Shown one piece after another: positions 5,778 through 13,780 of a stretch of 16,534 bases of DNA (its first letter is position 1; each line of letters begins with the position of its first letter). Location: the NCBI GenBank assembly GCA_036733305.1, contig DAINAT010000077.1, forward strand, positions 1-16,534, written 5' to 3'. The position numbers and the translations under genes are program-made. Under the pieces are notes generated by a model. The model searched no databases, was not told the DNA's origin, and saw only the letters and a list, made by a program, of their open reading frames with translations. Source of the DNA: UBA7672 sp036733305. GTDB lineage: Bacteria > Pseudomonadota > Alphaproteobacteria > Caulobacterales > Hyphomonadaceae.

Positions 5778-6911
5778 CTAGTAGCCGCCGACTTTCGCGT
5801 AGCGGTCGCGATGGAAGCTTTCGCCGCCATAGAGCGCTTCGAGGACGCGGGCGCGTTTCATGTAGAGGCCGCTATCGTGCACATCGGTCATGCCGATGCC
5901 GCCATGCATCTGCACCGTCTCGTTCGAGACGAGGTGCAGCGTCTCGGCCGCACGCGCCTTGGCCAGCGAAGCCAACTCCGGAATGTTGTTGCTGTTGTCG
6001 TCCAGCGCTGTGAAGGCTGCGGCGACGCACGAGCGGGTGAGTTCGAGATCGGTAAACATGATCGCGGCGCGATGCTGCATCGACTGGAACGAGCCGATCA
6101 GCTGGCCGAACTGCTTGCGGACCTTCAGGTACTCCGCCGTCATCTCGAAGGCTGCATCAGCCGCGCCCAGCGCTTCAGCAGCGATGCCGATGCGGGCGCG
6201 ATCCAGAACCGCATCCAGTGTGGCAAAGCCCGCGTCAGCCGAACCGAGCACGGCATCTGCGCCAACTTCGACATTCGTGAAGCTGATGTTTGCGGCGGCG
6301 TGTGCATCCAGCGTCTTCAGCGCGGTGCGCGTCACGCCCTTGGAGTCGGCGGGCACGAGGAAGAGGGTGATGCCGTTTTTGTCGCTTTCGCCGCCCGATG
6401 TGCGGGCCACGACGATCAGCAGACCAGCCTCGGCGCCGTCGACCACATAGCGCTTCTCGCCCGAGAGCGTGTAGCCGGCGCCGGACTTGGTCGCCGCCAG
6501 CTTGACGTGCGAGGGATCGTGGTGCGGGCCTTCGTCAACGGCGAGGGCGGTGATCAGCTCGCCGGATGCGATCTGCGGCAGGTAGGCCTGCTTCTGCGAC
6601 GGGCTGCCTGCGAGGATCAGCGCCGATGCGCCAATGAGGGCGGTCGAGACAAGCGGCGAAGCGGCGATGGTGCGGCCTTGCGCTTCGAGCACCTGACCGA
6701 GGCCCACATAGCCGAAAGCCGAACCGCCGAATTCTTCCGGGATCAGAACGCCGGTGAAGCCCAGCTCGGCCATCTCTTTCCAGGCGGCCTTGTCGAAGCC
6801 TTCGCCTTTGGAGCGAAGCGCGCGCAGCTGGCTGACCGGCAGCTTTTCATCCGCAAACGAACGCGCGCTGTCGCGCAGCATCTGTTGCTCTTCGCTGAGC
6901 ACGAAAGCCAT
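5778..6911 (-). CDS. Acyl-CoA dehydrogenase, small-subunit type lacking an evident catalytic base, 377 aa
   Basis: The protein has the full acyl-CoA dehydrogenase architecture: an N-terminal helical domain (1-115), a beta domain (about 120-225) and a C-terminal FAD/helical domain containing KQFGQLIGSFQSMQHR (266-281) and MHGGIGMTDVHD (335-346). Neither usual location of the catalytic Glu is filled. The helix-G site carries Asp237 (LDRAR), and the C-terminal site reads YGGES, with Gly where medium-chain enzymes have Glu. Such subunits are known as partners in heteromeric enzymes, for example the small subunit of pimeloyl-CoA dehydrogenase or the FadE28-type subunits of actinobacterial steroid side-chain dehydrogenases. 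The ATG at 6911 (MAFVLSEEQQ) is preceded by GGGAGA and starts at the usual family position. It follows the isomerase-like gene by 26 bases. A likely partner is encoded at 10555-11748. Confidence 0.9.
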   Translation of the reverse strand: MAFVLSEEQQMLRDSARSFADEKLPVSQLRALRSKGEGFDKAAWKEMAELGFTGVLIPEEFGGSAFGYVGLGQVLEAQGRTIAASPLVSTALIGASALILAGSPSQKQAYLPQIASGELITALAVDEGPHHDPSHVKLAATKSGAGYTLSGEKRYVVDGAEAGLLIVVARTSGGESDKNGITLFLVPADSKGVTRTALKTLDAHAAANISFTNVEVGADAVLGSADAGFATLDAVLDRARIGIAAEALGAADAAFEMTAEYLKVRKQFGQLIGSFQSMQHRAAIMFTDLELTRSCVAAAFTALDDNSNNIPELASLAKARAAETLHLVSNETVQMHGGIGMTDVHDSGLYMKRARVLEALYGGESFHRDRYAKVGGY

Positions 6912-6937
6912 GGCTGTCTCCCGGACGTACCGTTTCT

Positions 6938-7555
6938 TCAGTTTTGTGTATTGGGTCTTAGCGTCCCGCGTACTGTCCAATCAAGTGCGTCTTCGAGGCG
7001 ATCATTGCCCCAGAACAATTCGCCGGTGTCCGTGACGAAGCTGGGCGCGCCGAAGATGCCGAGATCGGCCGCCCGCGCGGTTTCCTCCTTCAGCGCTTCC
7101 TTGATGGTTTCGGAGGTCATGGCCGCGAGGACTTCGAGCGGATCGAGACCTGCGCGCCGCGCTGCGGCATGAAGGATTTGTGGATCGGAAATATCGCGGT
7201 CGTGGACGAAGTTGGCTTGATAAACGGCCTTCACGAAGTTCGCCCGCTCCGTCTGCGGAAGCGACAGGGTGATGCGCGCCGCCATCAGCCCATTCTGGGG
7301 AAAGCGACCCGGCCGCCTGAAGGGCAGGCTGTATTTCTCGCAAACCCGCTCGAGGTCGCGCCACATATAGGAGCCCTTCACCGGCACGGCGTTGAAGGGG
7401 CTGTCCTTGAGCCCCTGCTGGGCATTGAACAGCGGGCCGAGCAGGAAGGGCCGCCACTCGATTTCGACGCCCCGCGCGGCCGCCGCTTTGTCGATGCGCA
7501 TGACAGCGGGATAGGAATAGGTCGAAGCAAATTCGAACCAGAATTGCAGTTTCAC
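6938..7555 (-). CDS. DsbA-fold 2-hydroxychromene-2-carboxylate isomerase-like protein, 205 aa
   Basis: The N-terminal FWFEFASTYSYPA places Ser11 at the position of the catalytic Ser of 2-hydroxychromene-2-carboxylate isomerase (kappa-class GST/DsbA fold). The cis-Pro loop GIFGAPSF (166-173), MWRDLER (64-70) and FWGNDRL (181-187) are also family signatures. Known members are glutathione-dependent isomerases of naphthalene-type aromatic degradation. Many homologues sit in unrelated catabolic operons, so the true reaction is uncertain. The start codon is GTG (7553-7555), supported by GAGG about 7 bases upstream and by the conserved N-terminus. No ATG fits. This is the first gene of the operon running to 3672. 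It is transcribed divergently from the DUF1993 gene, so its promoter must lie in 7556-7676. Confidence 0.87.
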   Translation of the reverse strand: MKLQFWFEFASTYSYPAVMRIDKAAAARGVEIEWRPFLLGPLFNAQQGLKDSPFNAVPVKGSYMWRDLERVCEKYSLPFRRPGRFPQNGLMAARITLSLPQTERANFVKAVYQANFVHDRDISDPQILHAAARRAGLDPLEVLAAMTSETIKEALKEETARAADLGIFGAPSFVTDTGELFWGNDRLEDALDWTVRGTLRPNTQN

Positions 7556-7676
7556 AAAAACCTCGGCGTCTACGATTCGTGACCCTAGCAGATTGCGCGC
7601 CCGAAAACGGCGCCCATATGCCTAACCGGACACCGCTGGTTACTCTGGCGGAAATGAGGGCAAGGGACCAATCCAA
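7556..7676. promoter_or_regulatory. Divergent intergenic region (operon promoter and DUF1993 promoter)
   Basis: These 121 bases separate the minus-strand catabolic operon from the plus-strand DUF1993 gene and must contain both promoters. I see no EcfG element and no convincing -35/-10 pair or operator palindrome. No regulator gene adjoins it. Confidence 0.45.
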
Positions 7677-8183
7677 ATGTCGATATCGATGCACAAGGCC
7701 TCGGCGCCTGTGTTTTTGCGCATGCTCGGAAACCTGGATGCGCTGCTGGAGAAAGCTGAAAAGTACGCCAAGGATCGCGGTTTCGATCCGAACCTGCTGG
7801 TAACGGCGCGTCTTGCGCCGGATATGCGGCCGCTCTCGGCGCAGATCCAGTTCGCCAGCGATACCTCGAAATTCGCGATCGCACGCCTTTCGGGTGGTAC
7901 ATCGCCGTCGATGGCAGACACCGAAACCACGATCGCCGAGCTGCGCGAGCGTATCGCAAAAACCGTGGACTACATCAAAAGCGTTCCGGCCAGCGCGGTT
8001 GATGGCTCGGAGGAACGGGAGATCGTGCTGAAATTCCCGAACGGCGAGATGAAATTTGCGGGCCTCGACTATCTGACCGGTTTCGTCCTGCCGAACTTCC
8101 TGTTCCACGTCACCACGGCCTACGCGATCCTGCGCCATAACGGCGTGCCGCTGGGCAAGCAGGACTTCCTCGGCGGTCGTTAG
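7677..8183 (+). CDS. DUF1993 family protein, 168 aa
   Basis: The length and the sequence pattern match the DUF1993 family: an early LGNLDALLEKAEKYA helix, central LAPDMRPLSAQIQFA, late FHVTTAYAILRHNGVPLGK and a terminal DFLGG. The protein is soluble and all-helical, with no signal peptide. No reaction is established for the family. The ATG at 7677 is preceded by a modest AAGGGA about 10 bases upstream. An internal ATG four codons later (MHKAS) is a possible alternative. It is the first gene on the plus strand, divergent from the catabolic operon. The next gene starts 78 bases downstream, with no terminator visible between them. Confidence 0.88.
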   Translation: MSISMHKASAPVFLRMLGNLDALLEKAEKYAKDRGFDPNLLVTARLAPDMRPLSAQIQFASDTSKFAIARLSGGTSPSMADTETTIAELRERIAKTVDYIKSVPASAVDGSEEREIVLKFPNGEMKFAGLDYLTGFVLPNFLFHVTTAYAILRHNGVPLGKQDFLGGR

Positions 8184-8261
8184 AAGTCGGCCCAATAGAA
8201 AGACAAGACTGGCTAAGCGCCCCATCGTGCTGGAAAGTGTGCTCGGGATTCGGAGCGGACA

Positions 8262-8951
8262 ATGACCTGGCTCGATGGCGGCGCGTTGGCGTTCTTCCTT
8301 GTCACGTGGGCTTTCCTCGGCTGGCTGATAGATCGGTCGCCATGGCACAAGCACACGCTGTCGGCTGCGATGAAATTCCAGCGGCGGGAATGGATGCGCC
8401 AGATGGCGTCGCGTGAGGTTCGCCTCGTCGACGCCAACATCATCACCGGCCTGCAACAGGCGACATCGTTCTTTGCCTCAACCGCGCTGCTGGCTGTCGG
8501 CGCCGGCTTCGCGTTGCTGACGGCGGCTGACACCATCATCGGCGCGTTCGAGGAAAGCTTCGTCCATCTCGAGATCGACCGTGCGGCCTTCTATGTGAAG
8601 ACGGCGTTTCTGATGAGCCTCTACGCCTACGCCTTCTTCAAATTCGGCTGGGCCTACCGCCTGTTCAACTATTCGGCGGTGATGTTGGCGGCTACGCCGG
8701 AAGCGGGCGAGCAGGGTGCCGAAGAAGCCGCAGCAGCTGTCGCTGAAATGAACATCGCGGCAGCGGGGCAGTTCACGCACGGCCTGCGCGCCTTCTTTCT
8801 CGCCATTGCCGTGCTGGCCTGGTTCATCGCCTGGTATGGCTTTGTCGTCGCCACTCTGGTGATTGTGTTCGCGCTGGCCAACCGGCAGTTCAACTCCCGC
8901 GCCCGCTTCGTCGCGCAGGGTGCGTTGGCGCGGCTGAACAGCAAGACCTGA
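8262..8951 (+). CDS. DUF599 family integral membrane protein, 229 aa
   Basis: The order of segments fits the DUF599 family: an N-terminal helix (about 7-25), then a basic cytosolic stretch (WHKHTLSAAMKFQRREWMRQM) containing DANIITGLQQATSFFAST (57-74). Further helices follow at about 68-90, 112-130, and 176-206. An Ala/Glu-rich loop (about 146-165) separates the third and last regions. It is an inner-membrane protein of unknown function. CGGAGC about 6 bases upstream supports the ATG at 8262. It lies 78 bases after the DUF1993 gene and may be co-transcribed with it, but the two families have no known functional link. Confidence 0.87.
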   Translation: MTWLDGGALAFFLVTWAFLGWLIDRSPWHKHTLSAAMKFQRREWMRQMASREVRLVDANIITGLQQATSFFASTALLAVGAGFALLTAADTIIGAFEESFVHLEIDRAAFYVKTAFLMSLYAYAFFKFGWAYRLFNYSAVMLAATPEAGEQGAEEAAAAVAEMNIAAAGQFTHGLRAFFLAIAVLAWFIAWYGFVVATLVIVFALANRQFNSRARFVAQGALARLNSKT

Positions 8952-9144
8952 CCGGCACGTTGCGTATCTGAAATGTCTGATTCGGCCATCATATCGGGCC
9001 GCCGCTGCGTCCTATCCTGCAGCAATCAAGGCAAGCGGCGCACGCTGTCACAATATTCATGATCAGCCGCTAGGCCGTCCAATGGTTTAGCTTGAAACCG
9101 TAGGCCGCTCCGGGTCAACTTGGGTGGGGCGGCAGGGGTGTTAC
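8952..9144 (+). other. Intergenic region before the aldehyde dehydrogenase gene
   Basis: These 193 bases hold the presumed promoter of the aldehyde dehydrogenase gene. A GCTAGG (about 9069) resembles the -10 box of Caulobacter-type housekeeping promoters but lacks a good -35 box. I see no terminator hairpin with a T run after the DUF599 gene. Confidence 0.35.
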
Positions 9145-10551
9145 ATGGACGGCCATACGTCAAAGATGTCGGAAGGCGCACGCCTGCTGGAGGTCCAGCG
9201 CGCGGCGCATCGGCGTGACGGCCCGCCACCCTCGCGCATCCGTATCGATCGTATCGACCGACTGGAAGATATGGTCCGTAAACGGCAGGAAGCCTTCGCC
9301 GGGGCCATCTCGACCGACTTCGGCAATCGTTCGCGCTTCGAGACGGCGCTGCTTGAAACGTCCGTGCTGTTGTCGGCGCTTCGCCATGCCCGCAAGAATG
9401 TGCGCTGGTGGATGGAGCCGGCGTATCAGGACGTCGATTTGGCGTTCTGGCCGGGCCAGGCCTGGATACGCAGGGAACCGCTTGGCGTCGTCGGCATCGT
9501 GTCGCCGTGGAATTATCCGCTGCAGCTTGCGCTATCGCCGCTGGTCGATGTCATCGCCGGCGGCAATCGCGCCATCCTTAAGCCGTCCGAGCAAACGCCA
9601 GCCTTCTCCGAGCTTCTTGATCGCGCGATCTCCGACACGTTCTCGGAGGAGGAGGTCGCCGTGGTGCTCGGCGGCCCCGACGTCGCCACGGACTTCACCA
9701 AGCTGCCGTTCGACCATCTCGTGTTCACGGGTTCGACCACGATTGGCCGCAAGGTGGCGCTGGCCGCCGCCGAAGGGCTCGTGCCGACCACGCTGGAACT
9801 CGGCGGCAAGTCGCCCGCCGTCATCTGCCCGTCAGGTTCGATGGCCAAGGCGGTGAAAGCCATCACCTACGGCAAGTTCGTCAATGCCGGGCAGACGTGC
9901 ATCGCGCCGGACTACGTCATGGCGCCGCGCGAACGCATGATCGAGCTGGCAGAGCAGGTGATCGCCGAAGCGCGGCGCTATTACCCCAACGCCGGCCCAG
10001 ACTATTCCACCGTGATCAGCGAGCGCTCCTTCGATCGCATGATCGCGGCCATCAACGAGGCGGAACTCGGCGGCGCGAAGGTCCTGCGCCATCCTGCGCC
10101 GTCAGATCGCGCGAAGCGTCTGCTTCCGCCGGTCGTGGTCATGGATGCGCCGGAGAACTGTGCGCTGATGCGCGAAGAGATTTTCGGCCCCGTCCTGCCC
10201 ATCGTCGGTTACGACACGCTGGATGACGCGCTCGACTGGATCAACAGCCACCCGCATCCGCTCGCCCTCTACATCTTCGCCGAGGACAAGAAGGAGCAGA
10301 CCAGCGTGCTTGATCGCACGCAATCAGGCGGCGTCACGGTGAACGGCACCTTGCTCCACATAGCGCAGGAAGGCCTGCCGTTCGGTGGCGTAGGTGGAAG
10401 CGGCATGGGCTTCTACCACGGCCGCCACGGCTTCGATCGCTTCACGCATCCGCGCGCCGTGTTCAAGGCCGGCTTCTTCAACGCAGCCACATGGCTCGCG
10501 CCGCCTTACGGCAATCGCGCCAGACGCCTCCTGCGTTTCCTGATGCGTTAG
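9145..10551 (+). CDS. Coniferyl aldehyde dehydrogenase-like NAD(P)-dependent ALDH, 468 aa
   Basis: The ALDH superfamily motifs are complete: PWNYPL near residue 120, KPSEQTP, FTGSTTIGR, the catalytic Glu218 in LELGGKSP, the nucleophile Cys252 in NAGQTC, and EEIFGPVLP. The sequence RIDRIDRLEDMVRKRQEAFAGAISTDFG and the closing GFYHGRHGFDRFTHPR match the class 3-like branch that includes coniferyl aldehyde dehydrogenase CalB. Such enzymes oxidise aromatic or medium-chain aldehydes to acids. I chose the ATG at 9145, with AGGGG about 9 bases upstream, over a GTG at 9124 whose extra seven codons overlap that ribosome-binding site. The gene converges with the acyl-CoA dehydrogenase on the other strand, with only 3 bases between stop codons. 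The substrate is unproven; fatty aldehydes are also possible. Confidence 0.9.
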   Translation: MDGHTSKMSEGARLLEVQRAAHRRDGPPPSRIRIDRIDRLEDMVRKRQEAFAGAISTDFGNRSRFETALLETSVLLSALRHARKNVRWWMEPAYQDVDLAFWPGQAWIRREPLGVVGIVSPWNYPLQLALSPLVDVIAGGNRAILKPSEQTPAFSELLDRAISDTFSEEEVAVVLGGPDVATDFTKLPFDHLVFTGSTTIGRKVALAAAEGLVPTTLELGGKSPAVICPSGSMAKAVKAITYGKFVNAGQTCIAPDYVMAPRERMIELAEQVIAEARRYYPNAGPDYSTVISERSFDRMIAAINEAELGGAKVLRHPAPSDRAKRLLPPVVVMDAPENCALMREEIFGPVLPIVGYDTLDDALDWINSHPHPLALYIFAEDKKEQTSVLDRTQSGGVTVNGTLLHIAQEGLPFGGVGGSGMGFYHGRHGFDRFTHPRAVFKAGFFNAATWLAPPYGNRARRLLRFLMR

Positions 10552-10554
10552 GCG

Positions 10555-11748
10555 CTACTGGTGGTCGCGCAGGCCAAGGACGCGCTTGGCCACGACGTTG
10601 AGGTTCACCTCTGACGTGCCGCCCTCGATCGAATTGCCCTTGGCGCGCAGCATGGCGCGGGTGGACATGAGCTCGCCCGTCTTGAAGCCTTCGCCTTCCC
10701 AGCCAAGGCCCTGATGGCCCATCGCCTCGACCTGAAGTTCGGTCTTGGTCTGGTTCATCTTGGCGGCGGCGTATTTGATGATCGACGTGCCCGGGCCAAC
10801 ATCAGCGCCGGCCTTCGCCAGCTCGGTGTTGCGCTGGATCGTCAGCATGAACGCCTGCTCATACATCATCGACTTGGTGATGCGGGCGCGCAGGTCAGCG
10901 TCGGCAATCGCGCCGTCCTTCGTGCCGGTGTATTTCTTCGCGATGTCAGCCAGCGTCGGCCCCGAATTGCGGTCTGACCCGAAGCCGGTGGCGGAGATGT
11001 TCTGACGCTCATACTGCAGCAGGCGCTTGGCGATGTCCCAGCCCTTGCCCGGCGTGCCGACGAGCTGGTTCTTCGGAACCTGCACGTCGGTGAAGAATGT
11101 TTCGCAGAACGGCGAAGAGCCAGAGATCAGCAGGATCGGGCGCGTCTCGACGCCCGGCGTCGTCATGTCGAACAGGACGAACGAGATGCCTTCGTGCTTC
11201 TTCGTGAAGTCGGTGCGGACGAGGCAGAAGATCCAGTCGGCGTGGTTGGCGTAGGACGTCCAGATCTTCGAGCCATTGATCAGCCAATGATCGCCCTTGT
11301 CCTCGCACTTGGTCTGCAGCGAGGCGAGGTCGGAGCCTGCGCCCGGTTCGGAATAGCCCTGGCACCAGCGGATCTTGCCGGCGACGATCTCGGGCAGGAA
11401 GCGCTTCTTCTGTTCCTCGTTGGCGTATTCGAGCAGGACGGGGCCGAGCATCCAGAGGCCGAACGAGGCGAGGGGCGAGCGCGCATTGATGCGCTTCAGT
11501 TCGTTGTCGAGTACGATTGCTTCCGCTTTCGTCAGTCCGCCGCCGCCGTATTCCTTCGGCCAGGTCGGCGCGGTCCAGCCCTTGGCGGCCATGCGATCAA
11601 GCCAGAGCTTGGAATCCGGGTTGACGAATTTCTGGTTGCGGCCGCCCCAGATCACTTCTTCCTCGACCATCGGCGTGCGCATGGACGGCGGGCAGTTTTC
11701 CTCGAGCCAGGCGCGGGTATTGGCGCTGAATTGTTCGAGGTCGGCCAT
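10555..11748 (-). CDS. Acyl-CoA dehydrogenase, large-subunit type with helix-G catalytic Glu, 397 aa
   Basis: The sequence shows the family core: YSEPGAGSDL at 132-141 (FAD/substrate loop), GSKIWTSYAN at 159-168, MGHQGLG at 343-349 and SIEGGTSEVN at 373-382. The C-terminal Glu of medium-chain enzymes is replaced (Gly376 in IEGGT). Glu247 in LQYERQN lies on helix G at the position of the catalytic base of isovaleryl-CoA dehydrogenase and of FadE26/PimC-like subunits, so this chain is probably catalytic. Its length and features suit the large subunit of a heteromeric dehydrogenase, with the 377-aa chain at 5778-6911 as a candidate partner. GGGAGA about 8 bases upstream of the ATG at 11748 matches the leader of the operon genes. 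It seems to be a single-gene unit. Confidence 0.92.
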   Translation of the reverse strand: MADLEQFSANTRAWLEENCPPSMRTPMVEEEVIWGGRNQKFVNPDSKLWLDRMAAKGWTAPTWPKEYGGGGLTKAEAIVLDNELKRINARSPLASFGLWMLGPVLLEYANEEQKKRFLPEIVAGKIRWCQGYSEPGAGSDLASLQTKCEDKGDHWLINGSKIWTSYANHADWIFCLVRTDFTKKHEGISFVLFDMTTPGVETRPILLISGSSPFCETFFTDVQVPKNQLVGTPGKGWDIAKRLLQYERQNISATGFGSDRNSGPTLADIAKKYTGTKDGAIADADLRARITKSMMYEQAFMLTIQRNTELAKAGADVGPGTSIIKYAAAKMNQTKTELQVEAMGHQGLGWEGEGFKTGELMSTRAMLRAKGNSIEGGTSEVNLNVVAKRVLGLRDHQ

Positions 11749-11788
11749 GGAAGTCTCCCGGTGCGGCGCGCGTCTTTGTTATGAGACA

Positions 11789-11817
11789 GGGCTAGCGACG
11801 CCAGGGGGCAGGGTCAA
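11789..11817 (-). promoter_or_regulatory. Possible housekeeping promoter for the acyl-CoA dehydrogenase gene
   Basis: On the minus strand TTGACC (11812-11817) is followed about 15-17 bases later by GCTAGCCC (11789-11796). This resembles the alphaproteobacterial TTGAC/GCTANAWC pattern, though the -10 box is imperfect. It ends about 40 bases before the ATG at 11748. Confidence 0.4.
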
Positions 11818-11827
11818 TCGCTCCCGG

Positions 11828-12067
11828 CTACAGCTTGTACTTTTGCGCGGCTGCGGCGCCGGTGTGAAAGCCCATCAGATTGACCACGTGCACCAGCGCG
11901 AAAAACGCCGCGGCTCCGGCAAGGACTGTGACCAGTGGCCAGGAAATCCATTGCGCGTTCAGGCTGTCTTTGCGCGGCTGCCCCGCCTTCCAGCCGGCAA
12001 ACATCGTCGCGGCGGCGAAAGCGAGCAAGACTGCGATGGTGAAAGCCATTTCCATGGGCACAGACAT
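11828..12067 (-). CDS. Small two-helix membrane protein, 79 aa (unnamed)
   Basis: The frame encodes a first hydrophobic helix (AFTIAVLLAFAAATMFAG), a basic loop with QPRKDSLN, then a second helix (WPLVTVLAGAAAFFALVHVV) ending in NLMGFHTG. Short proteins of this design, with a V-H-x-x-N-L-x-G-F-x-T-G end, occur widely in alphaproteobacteria as uncharacterised membrane proteins. The start is uncertain. ATGs at 12067, 12055 and 12049 are all possible, a TTG at 12091 is less likely, and none has a clear ribosome-binding site. It lies 66 bases after the glycosyltransferase stop on the same strand and may be its operon partner. No function can be assigned. Confidence 0.7.
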   Translation of the reverse strand: MSVPMEMAFTIAVLLAFAAATMFAGWKAGQPRKDSLNAQWISWPLVTVLAGAAAFFALVHVVNLMGFHTGAAAAQKYKL

Positions 12068-12133
12068 GGCAAGACGCGACGGCGGCGGCAAGCGGGGCTC
12101 GGCAGGCGTTGCATGGGGCTTTTGGGCGCGGGG

Positions 12134-13630
12134 CTAGAGCGCCAGTTCGAGTTGGATCACATTGTCCACGCGCGGCTGTTCGGCTTGCGGAGCCGACAGT
12201 GAGGGTGGAGTTTTAGCGCCGTGATGCGTCTTGGCCCAGTAATGCGGTTTGAATTTCATCTCGACGAAAGCGAACAGCATCGCGAGGGATTGCAGCGGCC
12301 AGTAGAGCGGCAGGGTCAGCAGGGTGGAGAAGCGCGCGTAACTGGCTTTCGCGGCCAACGCTGCGAACACCACACCGGCATAGCCGATCATGCAGAGCGC
12401 GGCATGCCACCATTCAAAACTGTGCAACTGGAAGACGCACAAGGCGATCCACGCAAATAGCGGCAGGTGCAGGACCGAAGCGATGAGCGACACCCCGAAA
12501 GTCAGTTGCAGACCAAGGAAGCGTATCAGGCCTATCTCGCGGACAACCTTGAACGGCTTGCGCATCAAGACCAGCCACGTCTGCAAATGACCCTTCATCC
12601 AGCGCGTGCGTTGTTTCATCCACGAGCCCAGCTTGGCAGGCGCTTCTTCATAGGTGGGCGGCGTGATCGTCTGTGCGGCATGGCCCCTGCGCGCGAGCCG
12701 CAAGCCGATATCCGCGTCCTCGGTAACGTTCCAGGCATCCCAGCCGCCAGCTTCAAGTAGCGCCTGCTTCCGGAAGTAGTTGCTCGTCCCACCCAGAGCG
12801 AGCGGTAGCTTCAGCCATGCCAGGAAAGGCAGCCAGACGCGGAAGTGGATCGCGTACTCCACCTCGAACTGCTGCGCGAGCCAGCCGGCCTTGCCATTGT
12901 GGATCAGCAGAGGCGCCTGCACGACGGCGAGTCTGGAACCGCCGGCTTGAAAAGCCGCCATTGCGGCGCGCGGCTGATCTGGATCGGGCCGATCTTCAGC
13001 ATCGAACACCGCGATGATGGAACCTCGCGCCTTGGCGAGGCCGTAGTTGAGAGCCTTGGGCTTTGTGCGTGGCTCGCCCGGCGGCACGGGAATGATCTCG
13101 AACCAGGGCGGCGGATTGGCGGCCAGCACAGCGTTGATCGTGGCCACGTCGTCGGCTTCAACCAGGATCTTCACGTCCATCTTGCTGACCGGATAGTCCA
13201 GTCGGCCGATTGCAGCGACGAGCTCCTTCACCACATCAAGCCCCTCGCGCAGCAGCGGGATGAGCAGGGTCATCGTCGGCAGTTGGTTATCCTGGACACG
13301 GGCTGGCTTGCGCACCGGGATTTGCCGGGCGGCGCGGATGGCTGCGAAGAGACGCAGCCCGATGATGGTCGCGAACAGCACCCCGACGCTGATCTCTGCG
13401 ACGGTCAGGGTGATGTTCGTCGCGGTGAACAGGAACCAGCTGAAGGCGATCACGATCGTCCAGCCGATTGCGCGCTGCACAATGGTCAGGCCGGACTTGG
13501 CGCTCAGGTCGGGACGCGATGCGGCAAGGCCCTCACTCGCCTTGCCGAAAGCTTGCGCATCGGCGAGGCGTAGCTGGAACAGCTCGTGTGATGATAAAGC
13601 TGTCTCGTCCACGGCGCTTCGCGCGCGCAT
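12134..13630 (-). CDS. Membrane processive family 2 glycosyltransferase, 498 aa
   Basis: Residues 118-345 form a GT2 domain with the family's nucleotide-sugar and catalytic motifs: D210-A-E-D213 (DxD), T303-E-D305 and Q340-R-T-R-W344 (QxxRW). The last marks processive enzymes of the cellulose/hyaluronan synthase type. Two helices precede the domain (about 54-72 and 78-98), and several follow (about 370-398, 409-428, 434-458), consistent with a polymerase that extrudes a glycan across the inner membrane. There is no PilZ domain, and no BcsB-like or export partner in the window. The start at 13630 is tentative, because AGGAG lies only a few bases from the ATG. The gene lies downstream of the cyclic-di-GMP protein on the same strand, which suggests, but does not prove, a biofilm or adhesin polysaccharide. 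Confidence 0.88.
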   Translation of the reverse strand: MRARSAVDETALSSHELFQLRLADAQAFGKASEGLAASRPDLSAKSGLTIVQRAIGWTIVIAFSWFLFTATNITLTVAEISVGVLFATIIGLRLFAAIRAARQIPVRKPARVQDNQLPTMTLLIPLLREGLDVVKELVAAIGRLDYPVSKMDVKILVEADDVATINAVLAANPPPWFEIIPVPPGEPRTKPKALNYGLAKARGSIIAVFDAEDRPDPDQPRAAMAAFQAGGSRLAVVQAPLLIHNGKAGWLAQQFEVEYAIHFRVWLPFLAWLKLPLALGGTSNYFRKQALLEAGGWDAWNVTEDADIGLRLARRGHAAQTITPPTYEEAPAKLGSWMKQRTRWMKGHLQTWLVLMRKPFKVVREIGLIRFLGLQLTFGVSLIASVLHLPLFAWIALCVFQLHSFEWWHAALCMIGYAGVVFAALAAKASYARFSTLLTLPLYWPLQSLAMLFAFVEMKFKPHYWAKTHHGAKTPPSLSAPQAEQPRVDNVIQLELAL

Positions 13631-13780
13631 GGCTCCTGGCCCGTCGAACAGGAAATCCCCCCAAGTCTCTGACTACCCTGCCGACGATCTATCCATGCTC
13701 AGCGCGGAGCAGCAACGGGGATTCGAACAACGCGCGTCGCCTTTTTCGCGCGGATACACGCGTGAGGAGAAATCCAGCGC
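13631..13780. other. Intergenic region before the glycosyltransferase
   Basis: These 150 bases separate the GGDEF-EAL gene from the glycosyltransferase gene. I see no clear promoter, terminator or RNA gene. A 30-codon plus-strand frame exists but lacks a ribosome-binding site. Confidence 0.4.

Noticed and set aside
3600..7172. A 1190-codon open frame on the plus strand
   Set aside because: It runs antisense through four genes with clear family motifs and has no recognisable domain. Its Arg/Ala/Val-rich composition is that of a GC-rich shadow frame.
7002..8456. A 484-codon open frame on the minus strand
   Set aside because: It overlaps the isomerase gene in another frame and runs antisense to DUF1993. 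The conserved proteins lie in the other frames.
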